From: Flavobacterium soli DSM 19725
Lineage (GTDB): Bacteria > Bacteroidota > Bacteroidia > Flavobacteriales > Flavobacteriaceae
NCBI RefSeq assembly: GCF_000422705.1
Contig: NZ_KE383907.1
Coordinates: 1-64,000 of the forward strand
Reading direction: 5' to 3'
DNA length: 64,000 nt
The notes beneath the pieces were generated by a model. That model had not been told where the DNA came from. It saw nothing but the letters and a program-made list of their open reading frames with translations, and did no database searches. Below, piece after piece: positions 15,953 through 24,328 of this stretch. The position numbers were made by a program, and so were the translations under genes. Within the stretch, counting starts at the first letter, position 1. Each line of letters opens with the position of its first letter.

Positions 15953-16918
15953 ATGGTCACACCTAAAGTTTCGATAATTATACCAACTTATAATAGGGCT
16001 GAAATTATAACAGCAACTTTAAAAAGTGTAAAAGAACAAACCTTTGAGGATTGGGAATGTATTATTGTTGATGATGGAAGTAGTGATGATACTGCAAAAG
16101 TTGTTAATGTTTTTGTTAACGGGGACAAGAGATTTTTTTATTTTCCTAGACCTAGTAATTTTTTAAAAGGTCCATCAAGCTGCAGAAATATTGGTATTTC
16201 AAAAGCAAAAGGTCAATTTATTCAATTTTTGGACTCAGATGATTTATTAGCTTCATACTGTTTAGAAAAAAGGTTAGGATTGTCAATCAAAATGCCACAC
16301 TTTGATCTGTATATTTTTAAGACTCAAATTTTTTATGGTAATATTAAAAATTTAGGACCAATTTTCAATCTAATACTAGATGATTATTCCGAAAAAAAAT
16401 ATCTAGATTTATTCATCAAGGATAATTACCCGTTTTGTGTAATGAGTGTCTTATGGGTAACTGAAAAAATAAGAAGTATTGGCGGCTTCGATGAAAATTT
16501 ACAGGTTCTAGAAGATCCAGATCTACACATAAATGCATTTCTTAAGGGATTACAATCTTTCACTGAGACTGAATGCTTACCTGATAGTTTTTATAGAAAA
16601 GAAATCAATAAGTCCTCACCTACTCTTGATGATAAGTTGAAACATATAAGGTCGAAATTATTCTTTTATAAAAAATATTTACCCTTATTCAAAAAGGAAA
16701 TTGGAAATCTTCCACTAACTTTTTTTAGAGTGCATGTTTTAGATTATGGTAGTTTTTTTGACCTATATAGGTACTATTGGGTATTTTTGCAAAATAATAT
16801 ATTTTCTATACGACAGGCTATTTCGGTTCCCATTTTACTGCTTTATAAATTGTTACGTTTAGATAAAATCCGTGGTTTGGGTTTCTATAAACTTTCGCTA
16901 ATACTTATAAAAAAATGA
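15953..16918 (+). CDS. GT2-family glycosyltransferase
   Basis: About 321 residues. I chose the ATG at 15953 over a TTG six bases upstream because PKVSIIIPTYNR then sits at the usual distance from the start. The GT-A fold is clear: the N-terminal strand with Thr-Tyr-Asn-Arg, QTFEDWECIIVDDGSSDDT, and the metal-binding Asp motif FLDSDD near residue 93. The C-terminus has hydrophobic or amphipathic patches. It transfers a sugar from a nucleotide-sugar donor on the cytoplasmic side; the sugar is unknown. It overlaps the next gene by 4 bp (ATGA). It is the first of three adjacent similar GT2 genes. Confidence 0.85.
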   Translation: MVTPKVSIIIPTYNRAEIITATLKSVKEQTFEDWECIIVDDGSSDDTAKVVNVFVNGDKRFFYFPRPSNFLKGPSSCRNIGISKAKGQFIQFLDSDDLLASYCLEKRLGLSIKMPHFDLYIFKTQIFYGNIKNLGPIFNLILDDYSEKKYLDLFIKDNYPFCVMSVLWVTEKIRSIGGFDENLQVLEDPDLHINAFLKGLQSFTETECLPDSFYRKEINKSSPTLDDKLKHIRSKLFFYKKYLPLFKKEIGNLPLTFFRVHVLDYGSFFDLYRYYWVFLQNNIFSIRQAISVPILLLYKLLRLDKIRGLGFYKLSLILIKK

Positions 16919-17760
16919 TGGTGCCTCTTGTATCCATAATTGTTCCCTGCTATAATCATTCTCGTTATTTGAAAGAATGTGTAAAATCAGTTTTATTACA
17001 GACTTACAACAATTGGGAGTGTTTAATTGTTGACGATGGAAGTACTGATGATACTTACAATATATCAAAAGAATTACAAGAAATCGACAATCGAATACGA
17101 TATTTAAACAAAGAGAATGGCGGTTTGAGTAGTGCCAGAAATTTTGGAATAAGACAGTCAAGAGGGACACTAATTCTAACATTAGATGCTGATGATATGT
17201 TTCAAAAAACTTTTCTTCAAAAAGCTACAACTATTTTAGAAAAAAATCCACTAGTTGGCGTGGTCAGCTGTTGGGGACAAAGGTTTTATGATAGCGACTA
17301 TAAGTTAGATGTTTTTAAACCTAAAGGAGGTACTATTGAAGACTTTTTGTTTGAAAACTCAGCTATTGGTAATTCTCTTTTCAGAAAAAAATGTTGGGAA
17401 GATGCTGGTGGTTACGATGAAAATATGAGACAAGGTTATGAAGATTGGGAATTTTACATAAGTGTTTCCAAAAATGGGTGGAAAGTTGAAGTAATAAACG
17501 AAGTTTTGTTTTACTATCGGCAGCATAAAACATCCATGCGAACGGTTGCACTTAATGAATATGATACTACAATTCGGAATAATATCATGACAAAGCACAA
17601 GGATTTATATCAAGATTATTTTCTAGAAACGCTCCATTATTATGTGCAGAAAGGGAATAATTATAGAAAAGATATGTTAAAACATCAAAACAAGTTGGAG
17701 TATAAAATAGGTTCTTTAATTTTAAAACCCATTCGTTTTATCAAATCTATTTTCAAATGA
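16915..17760 (+). CDS. GT2-family glycosyltransferase
   Basis: 281 residues, one GT-A domain. Motifs: VSIIVPCYNHSRYLKECVKS at the N-terminus, NNWECLIVDDGSTDDT near 36, a Gly-Gly-Leu-Ser-Ser-Ala-Arg-Asn element, and LTLDADDMF near 88 with the Asp-Ala-Asp metal site. GYDENMRQGYEDWEFYISV is the usual C-terminal catalytic region with the Glu-Asp pair. Starts and stops overlap both neighbours by 4 bp, so the three GT2 genes at 15953-18710 should be translationally coupled. Acceptor and sugar unknown. Confidence 0.88.
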   Translation: MMVPLVSIIVPCYNHSRYLKECVKSVLLQTYNNWECLIVDDGSTDDTYNISKELQEIDNRIRYLNKENGGLSSARNFGIRQSRGTLILTLDADDMFQKTFLQKATTILEKNPLVGVVSCWGQRFYDSDYKLDVFKPKGGTIEDFLFENSAIGNSLFRKKCWEDAGGYDENMRQGYEDWEFYISVSKNGWKVEVINEVLFYYRQHKTSMRTVALNEYDTTIRNNIMTKHKDLYQDYFLETLHYYVQKGNNYRKDMLKHQNKLEYKIGSLILKPIRFIKSIFK

Positions 17761-18710
17761 CTCCAACAATAACCATCATCATGGCGACCTACAATAGAGC
17801 ACATCTCATTCAAGAAACTCTACACTCCATACAGCAACAAACCTTCTTTGATTGGGAATGCTTGATTATTGATGATGGCGGAACCGATACCACCCAAGAA
17901 GTTATAACTCCGATTCTAGAAAAGGACAACAGAATGCAATTTTTAAAACGTCCAGACAGCTATCAAAAAGGATTACCAGGTTCAAGAAATTATGGCTTGG
18001 ATGTAGCCCAAGGTGAATATATTATCTTTTTTGATGATGATGATATCGTACATCCTGATAATTTACAAATTAGCTTGGCAATTCTCAAAACTAATAATGT
18101 TGATTTCTGTCACTATCAAAAACAATCTTTTGGAAATAAGGTTCCTGATTATGAATTTTGTGAACCTAAATTGAAGCAGTTTCTAAACATATCTCATCTC
18201 TATGAAATCGTAACCCATAAGATTGGACTAGCTTCTTGCACGATTTTGTGGAACAAAAAATGTTTTGAAACCATCCGATTTAAAGAAGAGCTGCTCTATG
18301 CAGAAGAATGGGAGTGTTATTCCCGAATTATTGCAGAAGGTTTTGAGGGTCTTAGTATTCAAAATGTTCTTTATTATAACAGAAAGCATCCCAATTCAAA
18401 TACAGGTGAGTTTTATTCCAATAATCCCATTCGTAAAAAGTCTAAAAGTGAAGCAACGGTATATATTGTTTCAAATTTAATAGAGAAAAATTTATTAACG
18501 GATAATTTGATGCGTTTTTTTGTTCAATTTTCCTTAAATTATAAGGACTATTTTTTATTTGAACACATTCTTGGACTAACAAAATTTCAAAGGCTAAAAA
18601 AAATTAGGTGGATAGTTTTCTTTACCTTGCTACCTGTAAAATTATATGTCCATAGATTTGTAAAGCAACTTAAAAAAAATATGTTAATTGATATTATTGC
18701 AGGAGCGTGA
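17757..18710 (+). CDS. GT2-family glycosyltransferase
   Basis: 317 residues. The GT-A domain has TITIIMATYNRAHLIQETLH, FFDWECLIIDDGGTDTT, a GLPGSRNYGLDVAQGEYIIF segment and FFDDDDIVHP as the metal-binding motif. LYAEEWECYSRIIAEGF is the acceptor-side acidic motif. The C-terminal 60 residues are basic and hydrophobic, likely membrane-associating. It shares the phrase Gln-Thr-Phe-x-Asp-Trp-Glu-Cys with the gene at 15953 and appears to be a diverged tandem copy. The frame stays open for 56 more codons after its stop. Confidence 0.87.
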   Translation: MTPTITIIMATYNRAHLIQETLHSIQQQTFFDWECLIIDDGGTDTTQEVITPILEKDNRMQFLKRPDSYQKGLPGSRNYGLDVAQGEYIIFFDDDDIVHPDNLQISLAILKTNNVDFCHYQKQSFGNKVPDYEFCEPKLKQFLNISHLYEIVTHKIGLASCTILWNKKCFETIRFKEELLYAEEWECYSRIIAEGFEGLSIQNVLYYNRKHPNSNTGEFYSNNPIRKKSKSEATVYIVSNLIEKNLLTDNLMRFFVQFSLNYKDYFLFEHILGLTKFQRLKKIRWIVFFTLLPVKLYVHRFVKQLKKNMLIDIIAGA

Positions 18711-18951
18711 CCAAATTTTATAAAAATTGCTCCAATAATAGTTGCTAATCGGAGTATCACATTCAGCAACCCTAAAAGAAGAACAGAAACTTTAATTAAA
18801 GAGACTGATTTATTGATTGAAAGAGTTTCACATTCATTTATAGCAGTTTTTAAGAGGCTATTTAATGGTGATTAAAAAAAGGTGAAATCCAGAAGTTATG
18901 GATTGATTTTGCCAGGATAAGAATTATTAATATCTGGAAAGTAATAATATA
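18711..18951. other. Gap with an in-frame open continuation
   Basis: 241 bp. Directly after the TGA of the preceding gene the same frame stays open to a TAA near 18875, reading segments such as SNPKRRTETLIKETDLLIER. There is no start codon. It could be a trimmed gene end or chance; I cannot assign it. Confidence 0.3.
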
Positions 18952-20208
18952 ATGAAACGCATAATGGTAATTGTTGAGTCTTTAGACATAAACGACAGTA
19001 GTGGTACAAAAGGCAGAATTTCACTCATTAACAACTTGGATAAGTGTGGATTTCAACTTCTAGTATGTCATTATACTCAAAAACATGTCGATTTAAATTC
19101 AATAAACTTGGCTCATATAAATTGTATTCCAATTCCTGAAAAGAAATGGACTTTACTTTATTTCTTAAGCAGAACAGAGCGGATTTTTACAAGGATAACG
19201 AAGCTTAATCTAAATCCCTATTTGGAAAACTGGTTTGGATTTTCCTTCACCTTTTTTAATGATTCTAATAGCATCGCTACAGCTGTTAAAAAACAATTTG
19301 ATTTCAGCCCTGATTTTGTTATTACCTTAAGCAAAGGAGCAAGTTTTCGACCGCATCATGCTTTATTAAAATTACCTGAATTACACGATAAGTGGATTGC
19401 TTATATTCATGATCCATTTCCCTATCATTTTTATCCACGACCCTATAATTGGATACAGCCCGGTTATGCCCAAAAGGAATTTTTTTTCAATAATGTATCA
19501 AAAAAAGCAAAGTATAGTGCTTTTCCAAGCTTGTTACTAAAAGATTGGATGGGGAGTTATTTTATTAATTTTGATAAAACGGGGATCGTAATACCACACC
19601 AAATAAAAAATATGAACGTAGTTTCTACAAATTTACCATCTTATTTTAAGTCTGACAAATTTACTTTGCTCCATGCAGGTAATTTGATGAGACAAAGGAA
19701 CCCTGTCGCCCTTATTGAAGCTTATAAAAATTTTATAAATAGCAATCCTGAGGCAGCAGCTGAAAGTCAGTTATTGATTCTCGGTAAAAGTTCTTACTTT
19801 GAGAAAGAATTGAAATCATATCAGAAAGAACTAGAAAATTTAATAGTTATAAATAAAAATATAGCATTCGATGAGGTTTTGCAATTACAATTTGCGGTTA
19901 GTGTTAATATAATTCTAGAATCTATATCTGAAATTAGCCCTTTTTTACCTGGAAAATTCCCACACTGCATTGCTGCAAACAAACCAATACTACTATTGAG
20001 CCCCTATTATAGCGAAACAAAACGCTTGCTTGGTGATAATTATGAGTTTTGGTCTGAAGCTAGTGATGTCAAAAAAATAACGAAGCACATTCAAATAATG
20101 TTTCAAAATTGGAAAAACAATTCAAATATTAAACTCAATAGGCCTGACTTAGAGTATTATCTAGATATTGATAATCTTAAAATTATTATTCAAAACTTGA
20201 GTGCGTAA
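18952..20208 (+). CDS. GT-B-fold glycosyltransferase (GT4-like)
   Basis: 418 residues in the two-domain GT-B layout. The N-terminal domain starts KRIMVIVESLDINDSSGTKG with a Gly-rich loop. The hinge and nucleotide-binding half is marked by FTLLHAGNLMRQRNPVALIE at about 240, LLILGKSSYF and a final region FLPGKFPHCIAANKPILLLS that replaces the usual Glu-x7-Glu element with a divergent version. The layout resembles GT4 enzymes of Bacteroidetes glycan loci. It probably adds one sugar of the repeat. It starts after a 241-bp gap and is followed after 2 bp by a GT2 gene. Confidence 0.75.
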   Translation: MKRIMVIVESLDINDSSGTKGRISLINNLDKCGFQLLVCHYTQKHVDLNSINLAHINCIPIPEKKWTLLYFLSRTERIFTRITKLNLNPYLENWFGFSFTFFNDSNSIATAVKKQFDFSPDFVITLSKGASFRPHHALLKLPELHDKWIAYIHDPFPYHFYPRPYNWIQPGYAQKEFFFNNVSKKAKYSAFPSLLLKDWMGSYFINFDKTGIVIPHQIKNMNVVSTNLPSYFKSDKFTLLHAGNLMRQRNPVALIEAYKNFINSNPEAAAESQLLILGKSSYFEKELKSYQKELENLIVINKNIAFDEVLQLQFAVSVNIILESISEISPFLPGKFPHCIAANKPILLLSPYYSETKRLLGDNYEFWSEASDVKKITKHIQIMFQNWKNNSNIKLNRPDLEYYLDIDNLKIIIQNLSA

Positions 20209-20210
20209 TT

Positions 20211-21131
20211 ATGAAAGATAAAATATTTACGATCATTATCCCTACAAAAAATAGACAAAAGGATTTAGAGTTTACTTTAAAAAAAATGAACGTTTTATTA
20301 GTTAATGAAAATGTACATTGTATAATCTGCGATGATGGTTCTACGGATGGAACGTTTGAGTTTATTAAAAACAATTATCCAAATATTGACATAATTAGAA
20401 ATGAGAAAACAAAAGGTATTCATTATACGCGAAATATTCTCTTAGATAGGGTGAATACGCCATATGTGTTGTGTGTTGATGATGATGTGCATTTTATTAC
20501 CTTAGATATTTTAAATATTATAGAAGATTATTTTAACGAAAACAAACGTTGTGCGGTTATTGGGTTTAGAATTTTTTGGAGTTTATTAAATCCTGATTCA
20601 ATCATTTCTGATGAAAGTAAGCAAAAGGTAAAAAGTTTTGGAGCTGGTGCATGTGCTTTTAGAATGCTGGCTATAAGAGAAATTCCAAAATTTCCAGAAT
20701 GGTTTGTTTTTTATGGGGAAGAAGATTTCGCATCAATTCATTTAATAAAAAGAAAATGGGAAATACATTATAATCCGTCAATTTTAGTACATCATAGAGT
20801 AGATAATAAAGCTAGAAAAGCACATTCTGACTATACTACACGTTTAAGACGTTCTTTACGTTCGGGTTGGTACCTATATTTTCTTTTTTTTCCATTGTCA
20901 AAAATCTCAAGGAGATTTTTATACACATTAAGCATACAGATGAAAAATAAAGTTTTTAAAGGAGATTTAAGAGCGGTCATTGCTATATCATTGGCAATCT
21001 TTGATTTAATTGTCAATATGCCAAGGTTAATAAAATATTCAAATAGATTAACAAGTAAAGAATTTGAAAATTATATAAATTTACCCAATGCGAAATTGTA
21101 TTGGAAACCTAAGAAACCTAATATAGAATGA
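20211..21131 (+). CDS. GT2-family glycosyltransferase
   Basis: 306 residues. GT-A motifs: IFTIIIPTKNRQKDLEFTL, HCIICDDGSTDGTFEFI, a GIHYTRNILLDRV segment and LCVDDDVHFI with the Asp-Asp-Asp metal site near residue 88. A GEEDFASIHL element follows, the acidic acceptor motif. The C-terminal half is basic with one hydrophobic segment. The WYLYFLFFPLSKISRRFLY region resembles that of Bacteroidetes GT2 proteins said to act on lipid-linked acceptors. It forms a pair with the upstream GT-B gene (2-bp gap) and is followed by a 304-bp gap. Confidence 0.83.
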   Translation: MKDKIFTIIIPTKNRQKDLEFTLKKMNVLLVNENVHCIICDDGSTDGTFEFIKNNYPNIDIIRNEKTKGIHYTRNILLDRVNTPYVLCVDDDVHFITLDILNIIEDYFNENKRCAVIGFRIFWSLLNPDSIISDESKQKVKSFGAGACAFRMLAIREIPKFPEWFVFYGEEDFASIHLIKRKWEIHYNPSILVHHRVDNKARKAHSDYTTRLRRSLRSGWYLYFLFFPLSKISRRFLYTLSIQMKNKVFKGDLRAVIAISLAIFDLIVNMPRLIKYSNRLTSKEFENYINLPNAKLYWKPKKPNIE

Positions 21132-21435
21132 ATAAAATATCTCTATATCGATAGATTAGCTGTTAATGAGTTACATGATAGATAAATATTTTGAATTTTG
21201 TTTTTATAAAATTATAATTGATTAGGGATGGTCATATGCAGAAAAGAGTAGAGAAATCTGTAGTTACATAACAACCTTTTGATTATGTTAGAAAATTGAT
21301 AGATTATCTGGAGCCTCAATAATCATTGTCAGAATTACTATTTTGATACTTAATAGAGGTTTTAGAATAGTATTTTTCAAGATGTTTGTAAAAAGCAAAG
21401 TGGAAGATTTTTATAGAATGTAAACAATTAAAGGA
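21132..21435. other. Intergenic gap before the sialic-acid module
   Basis: 304 bp, very AT-rich, without a gene. A short open segment near 21277-21321 reads FDYVRKLIDYLEPQ and then stops; it has no start and may be a remnant. The gap marks the border between the loosely spaced left part and the tightly coupled module that begins with neuB. Confidence 0.4.
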
Positions 21436-22473
21436 ATGAGTCAAGGAATTGTTGCCAAAAAAAATATGAAATCAAACCCATATATAATTGCAGAAATAGG
21501 TCAGGCTCATGATGGAAGCCTAGGGATGGTTCATTCCTACATAGATGCTTTAGCTTCAACTGGAATAAATGCAATCAAGTTTCAAATGCATATTCCCGAA
21601 GCCGAAAGTAGCGAGTTTGAACCCTTTAGGGTTAATTTTTCTTATGAAGATAAGACCCGTTTCGATTATTGGAAACGCATGAGCTTCACATTACAGCAAT
21701 GGGCTGAAATCAAAACCCATTGTGATGAAGTTGGGTTAGAATTTTTATGTTCACCTTTTAGTAATTTGGCTGTAGATTGGTTGGAAGAAATAGGGGTGAA
21801 ACGCTATAAAATTGGTTCAGGTGAAGTCAATAACTTTCTGATATTAGAAAAAATTGCTACAACAGGAAAGCCTATTATTCTATCTTCAGGCATGAGTAGT
21901 TTTGATGAATTAGATAAAACGGTTGCTTTTTTAAAAGCAAAAAATGCCACTTATTCTATTTTGCAATGCACTACATCCTATCCTACTCAACCAGAACAAT
22001 TTGGATTGAATGTTATTCAAGAACTAAAAGACAGATATAATGTAACTGTAGGTTTTTCAGATCATTCTGCTAAAATTGAAACTTGTATTGCAGCAACAGC
22101 TCTTGGTGCAGAGATTTTAGAATTTCACGTAGTTTTTGACAGAAAACAATTTGGCCCCGATTCTAAATCTTCATTAACTATTGACGAAACAGCACAATTA
22201 GTTACCGCTGTAAGAACTATTAAAACATCACTTGGCCATCCAATTGACAAATCCAACAATGAAAATTTTACAACTTTAAAGCAAATTTTTGAAAAATCAT
22301 TGGCTATAAATAAACCCTTGGCCAGAGGCCATATTTTAACTTTTGAAGATTTAGAGGCCAAAAAACCTAAAGGATACGGAATTGATGCCTCGAAATTCAA
22401 TGATGTTATTGGTAAAACACTTATTTTTGACAAAAATCAATGGGATTTTTTAAATGATGAAGATCTAGAATGA
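21436..22473 (+). CDS. neuB: N-acetylneuraminate synthase
   Basis: 345 residues. The NeuB TIM barrel begins NPYIIAEIGQAHDG (the family signature) at residue 14, so an alternative start at the internal ATG 21469 is possible. FQMHIPEAE, the CSPF element, KIGSGEVNNF, ILSSGMSS, LQCTTSYPT and GFSDHS are all typical. The last 60 residues form the SAF (antifreeze-like) domain. It condenses phosphoenolpyruvate with ManNAc (or a related hexosamine) to a nonulosonic acid in the cytosol. NeuC follows with a 4-bp overlap, then NeuA. No legionaminic or pseudaminic dehydratase or aminotransferase is nearby, favouring Neu5Ac. Confidence 0.9.
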   Translation: MSQGIVAKKNMKSNPYIIAEIGQAHDGSLGMVHSYIDALASTGINAIKFQMHIPEAESSEFEPFRVNFSYEDKTRFDYWKRMSFTLQQWAEIKTHCDEVGLEFLCSPFSNLAVDWLEEIGVKRYKIGSGEVNNFLILEKIATTGKPIILSSGMSSFDELDKTVAFLKAKNATYSILQCTTSYPTQPEQFGLNVIQELKDRYNVTVGFSDHSAKIETCIAATALGAEILEFHVVFDRKQFGPDSKSSLTIDETAQLVTAVRTIKTSLGHPIDKSNNENFTTLKQIFEKSLAINKPLARGHILTFEDLEAKKPKGYGIDASKFNDVIGKTLIFDKNQWDFLNDEDLE

Positions 22474-23627
22474 ATAAAAGAAAAATAGCAGTTGTCATAA
22501 CGGCACGGCCCTCTTACAGTCGCGTGAAAACTGTATTGTCAGCGATACAAGATCATCAAGATTTGGAGTTGCAATTAATTATTGCAGCATCGGCATTGTT
22601 AGACCGATATGGTTCTGCAATAAGTTTTATAGAGAAAGACGGCTTCACAATAGCTGCAAAAGTCTTTAATGTTCTTGAAGGTGAAAATTTGACTGCTGCT
22701 GCAAAAACTACAGGAATAGGAATTCTCGAACTGTCTACTGTTTTTGATAACCTGAAACCTGATCTAGTTGTTACTGTTGCCGACCGATTTGAAACCATGG
22801 CAACAGCCATTTCTGCTTCCTATATGAATATTCCTCTAGCACATATACAAGGAGGGGAGGTTACAGGAAATATAGACGAGAAAGTGCGTCATTCTATAAC
22901 TAAATTGTCTGATTATCATTTTGTTGCATCTGAAAGTGCTAAAAAGCGTGTCATTAAATTAGGCGAGAATCCGCAGTTTGTTTTCAATACGGGGTGTCCT
23001 TCCATTGATATTGCTTCTGAAGTTGCAAAAATAGAAGGCTTGAATTTTGATCCGTATCAAAAATATGGCGGTGTTGGAGCAGAACCTGATTTGTCCAATG
23101 GTTATTTAGTTGTGATGCAACATCCTGTTACAACAGAATATCAAGATTCTAGAAAACATATTGAAGAAACTTTATATGCTATCAATGAGTTGAAAATTCC
23201 AACACTCTGGTTTTGGCCGAATGTAGATGCAGGAGCCGATGGGACATCAACAGGAATAAGAAGTTTTAGAGAAAAAAACAAACTGGAAAACGTTCATTTT
23301 TTCAAAAACATGGAGGGTAGTGATTTTCTTATTTTATTGAATAATTCACAAGGGCTGATTGGAAATTCAAGTGTTGGAATCAGAGAATGTGCCTATTTGG
23401 GTGTTCCTGTAATCAATATTGGTTCACGTCAAAACAGAAGGGATAGAGGAACAAATGTAGTAGATGTTGACTATGATAAGCAAGAAATAGTTAAAGCTAT
23501 TCAAACTGTCATTTCTAACGGAAAATCAAATCAATCAACGATTTATGGTGGTGGAAATGCAGGAAAAGATATAGCCAATTTACTTTCAAAAGTGACGTTA
23601 CAATTTCATAAAACCATAATGTATTAA
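22470..23627 (+). CDS. neuC: UDP-N-acetylglucosamine 2-epimerase (hydrolysing)
   Basis: 385 residues, GT-B-like epimerase fold. It opens KIAVVITARPSYSRVKTVLS and carries VTVADRFETMATAISASYM, PLAHIQGGEVTGNIDEKVRH (the catalytic Glu and His region), GCPSIDIA, MQHPVTTEY and NSSVGIRECAYLGVPVINIG, all characteristic of hydrolysing epimerases of the NeuC type. It would turn UDP-GlcNAc into ManNAc plus UDP, the substrate for NeuB. It overlaps neuB by 4 bp and neuA by 1 bp (TAATG). The related GDP-dependent LegG cannot be excluded from sequence alone, but other legionaminate enzymes are missing. Confidence 0.88.
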   Translation: MNKRKIAVVITARPSYSRVKTVLSAIQDHQDLELQLIIAASALLDRYGSAISFIEKDGFTIAAKVFNVLEGENLTAAAKTTGIGILELSTVFDNLKPDLVVTVADRFETMATAISASYMNIPLAHIQGGEVTGNIDEKVRHSITKLSDYHFVASESAKKRVIKLGENPQFVFNTGCPSIDIASEVAKIEGLNFDPYQKYGGVGAEPDLSNGYLVVMQHPVTTEYQDSRKHIEETLYAINELKIPTLWFWPNVDAGADGTSTGIRSFREKNKLENVHFFKNMEGSDFLILLNNSQGLIGNSSVGIRECAYLGVPVINIGSRQNRRDRGTNVVDVDYDKQEIVKAIQTVISNGKSNQSTIYGGGNAGKDIANLLSKVTLQFHKTIMY

Positions 23628-24328
23628 TGAGAATTCTTGCAATTATTCCAGCCCGTGGCGGATCAAAAGGAGTTCCTGGGAAGAACATAAAAATTCTTGG
23701 AGACAAACCTTTAATTGCATATTCTATTCTACAAGCAAAAAAAAGCCAGTTGATAACCAAAACCATTGTTTCTACTGATGATGATGCTATTATTAAAGTT
23801 TCAAAAGAATTTAATGCCGAAGTTCCCTTTGTCAGGCCAAGTGAGTTAGCTTCAGATACAGCTTCAAGTATAGCTGTTGTACAACATGCAATTACGTTTT
23901 TTGAAAATCAAAACGAATTTTTTGATGCTATCTGTTTACTTCAACCAACTTCACTTTTTAGAGAAAATGGATTTATAGACCTAGCCATTTCAACTTTCAT
24001 AAATAACGATTGTGATGCCTTAGTAAGTGTTTTAAAGGTGCCAGATGAATATAATCCACACTGGGTTTTTGAATCCAATGAGAATGGATTTCTTGAAATT
24101 GCCACAGGCGAAAAAGAAATTATTAAAAGAAGACAAGATTTGCCCAACGCTTTTTTTAGAGATGGGTCTATTTATTTGACCAAAGTTGAAACCATTAAAA
24201 AAGGTTCTTTCTATGGTGAAAAATTAACTTATATCGAAAGTAATCCTGATCTATATATCAATATTGATACCCAAGAAGATTGGGAAAAGGCGGAACAGAA
24301 ATTACCAACCCTTTTATCTAAAATCTAA
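23627..24328 (+). CDS. neuA: CMP-nonulosonate cytidylyltransferase
   Basis: 233 residues. The N-terminal nucleotide-binding signature IIPARGGSKGVPGKNIK is textbook for CMP-sialic-acid and related synthetases; VSTDDDAIIKV, FVRPSELASD, LLQPTSLFR and FFRDGSIYLT follow in the right order. It activates the sialic acid with CTP to CMP-Neu5Ac for transfer onto the glycan. The length is that of the short, single-domain form without a C-terminal O-acetylesterase. It is coupled to neuC and to the downstream asparagine-synthase-like gene through TAATG junctions. Confidence 0.9.
   Translation: MRILAIIPARGGSKGVPGKNIKILGDKPLIAYSILQAKKSQLITKTIVSTDDDAIIKVSKEFNAEVPFVRPSELASDTASSIAVVQHAITFFENQNEFFDAICLLQPTSLFRENGFIDLAISTFINNDCDALVSVLKVPDEYNPHWVFESNENGFLEIATGEKEIIKRRQDLPNAFFRDGSIYLTKVETIKKGSFYGEKLTYIESNPDLYINIDTQEDWEKAEQKLPTLLSKI

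Noticed and set aside
21436..24328. Legionaminic or pseudaminic acid pathway
   Set aside because: The needed 4,6-dehydratase, aminotransferase and N-acetyltransferase genes are not in the locus; a three-gene NeuB-C-A set fits Neu5Ac better. Not fully excluded, since such genes could lie elsewhere.
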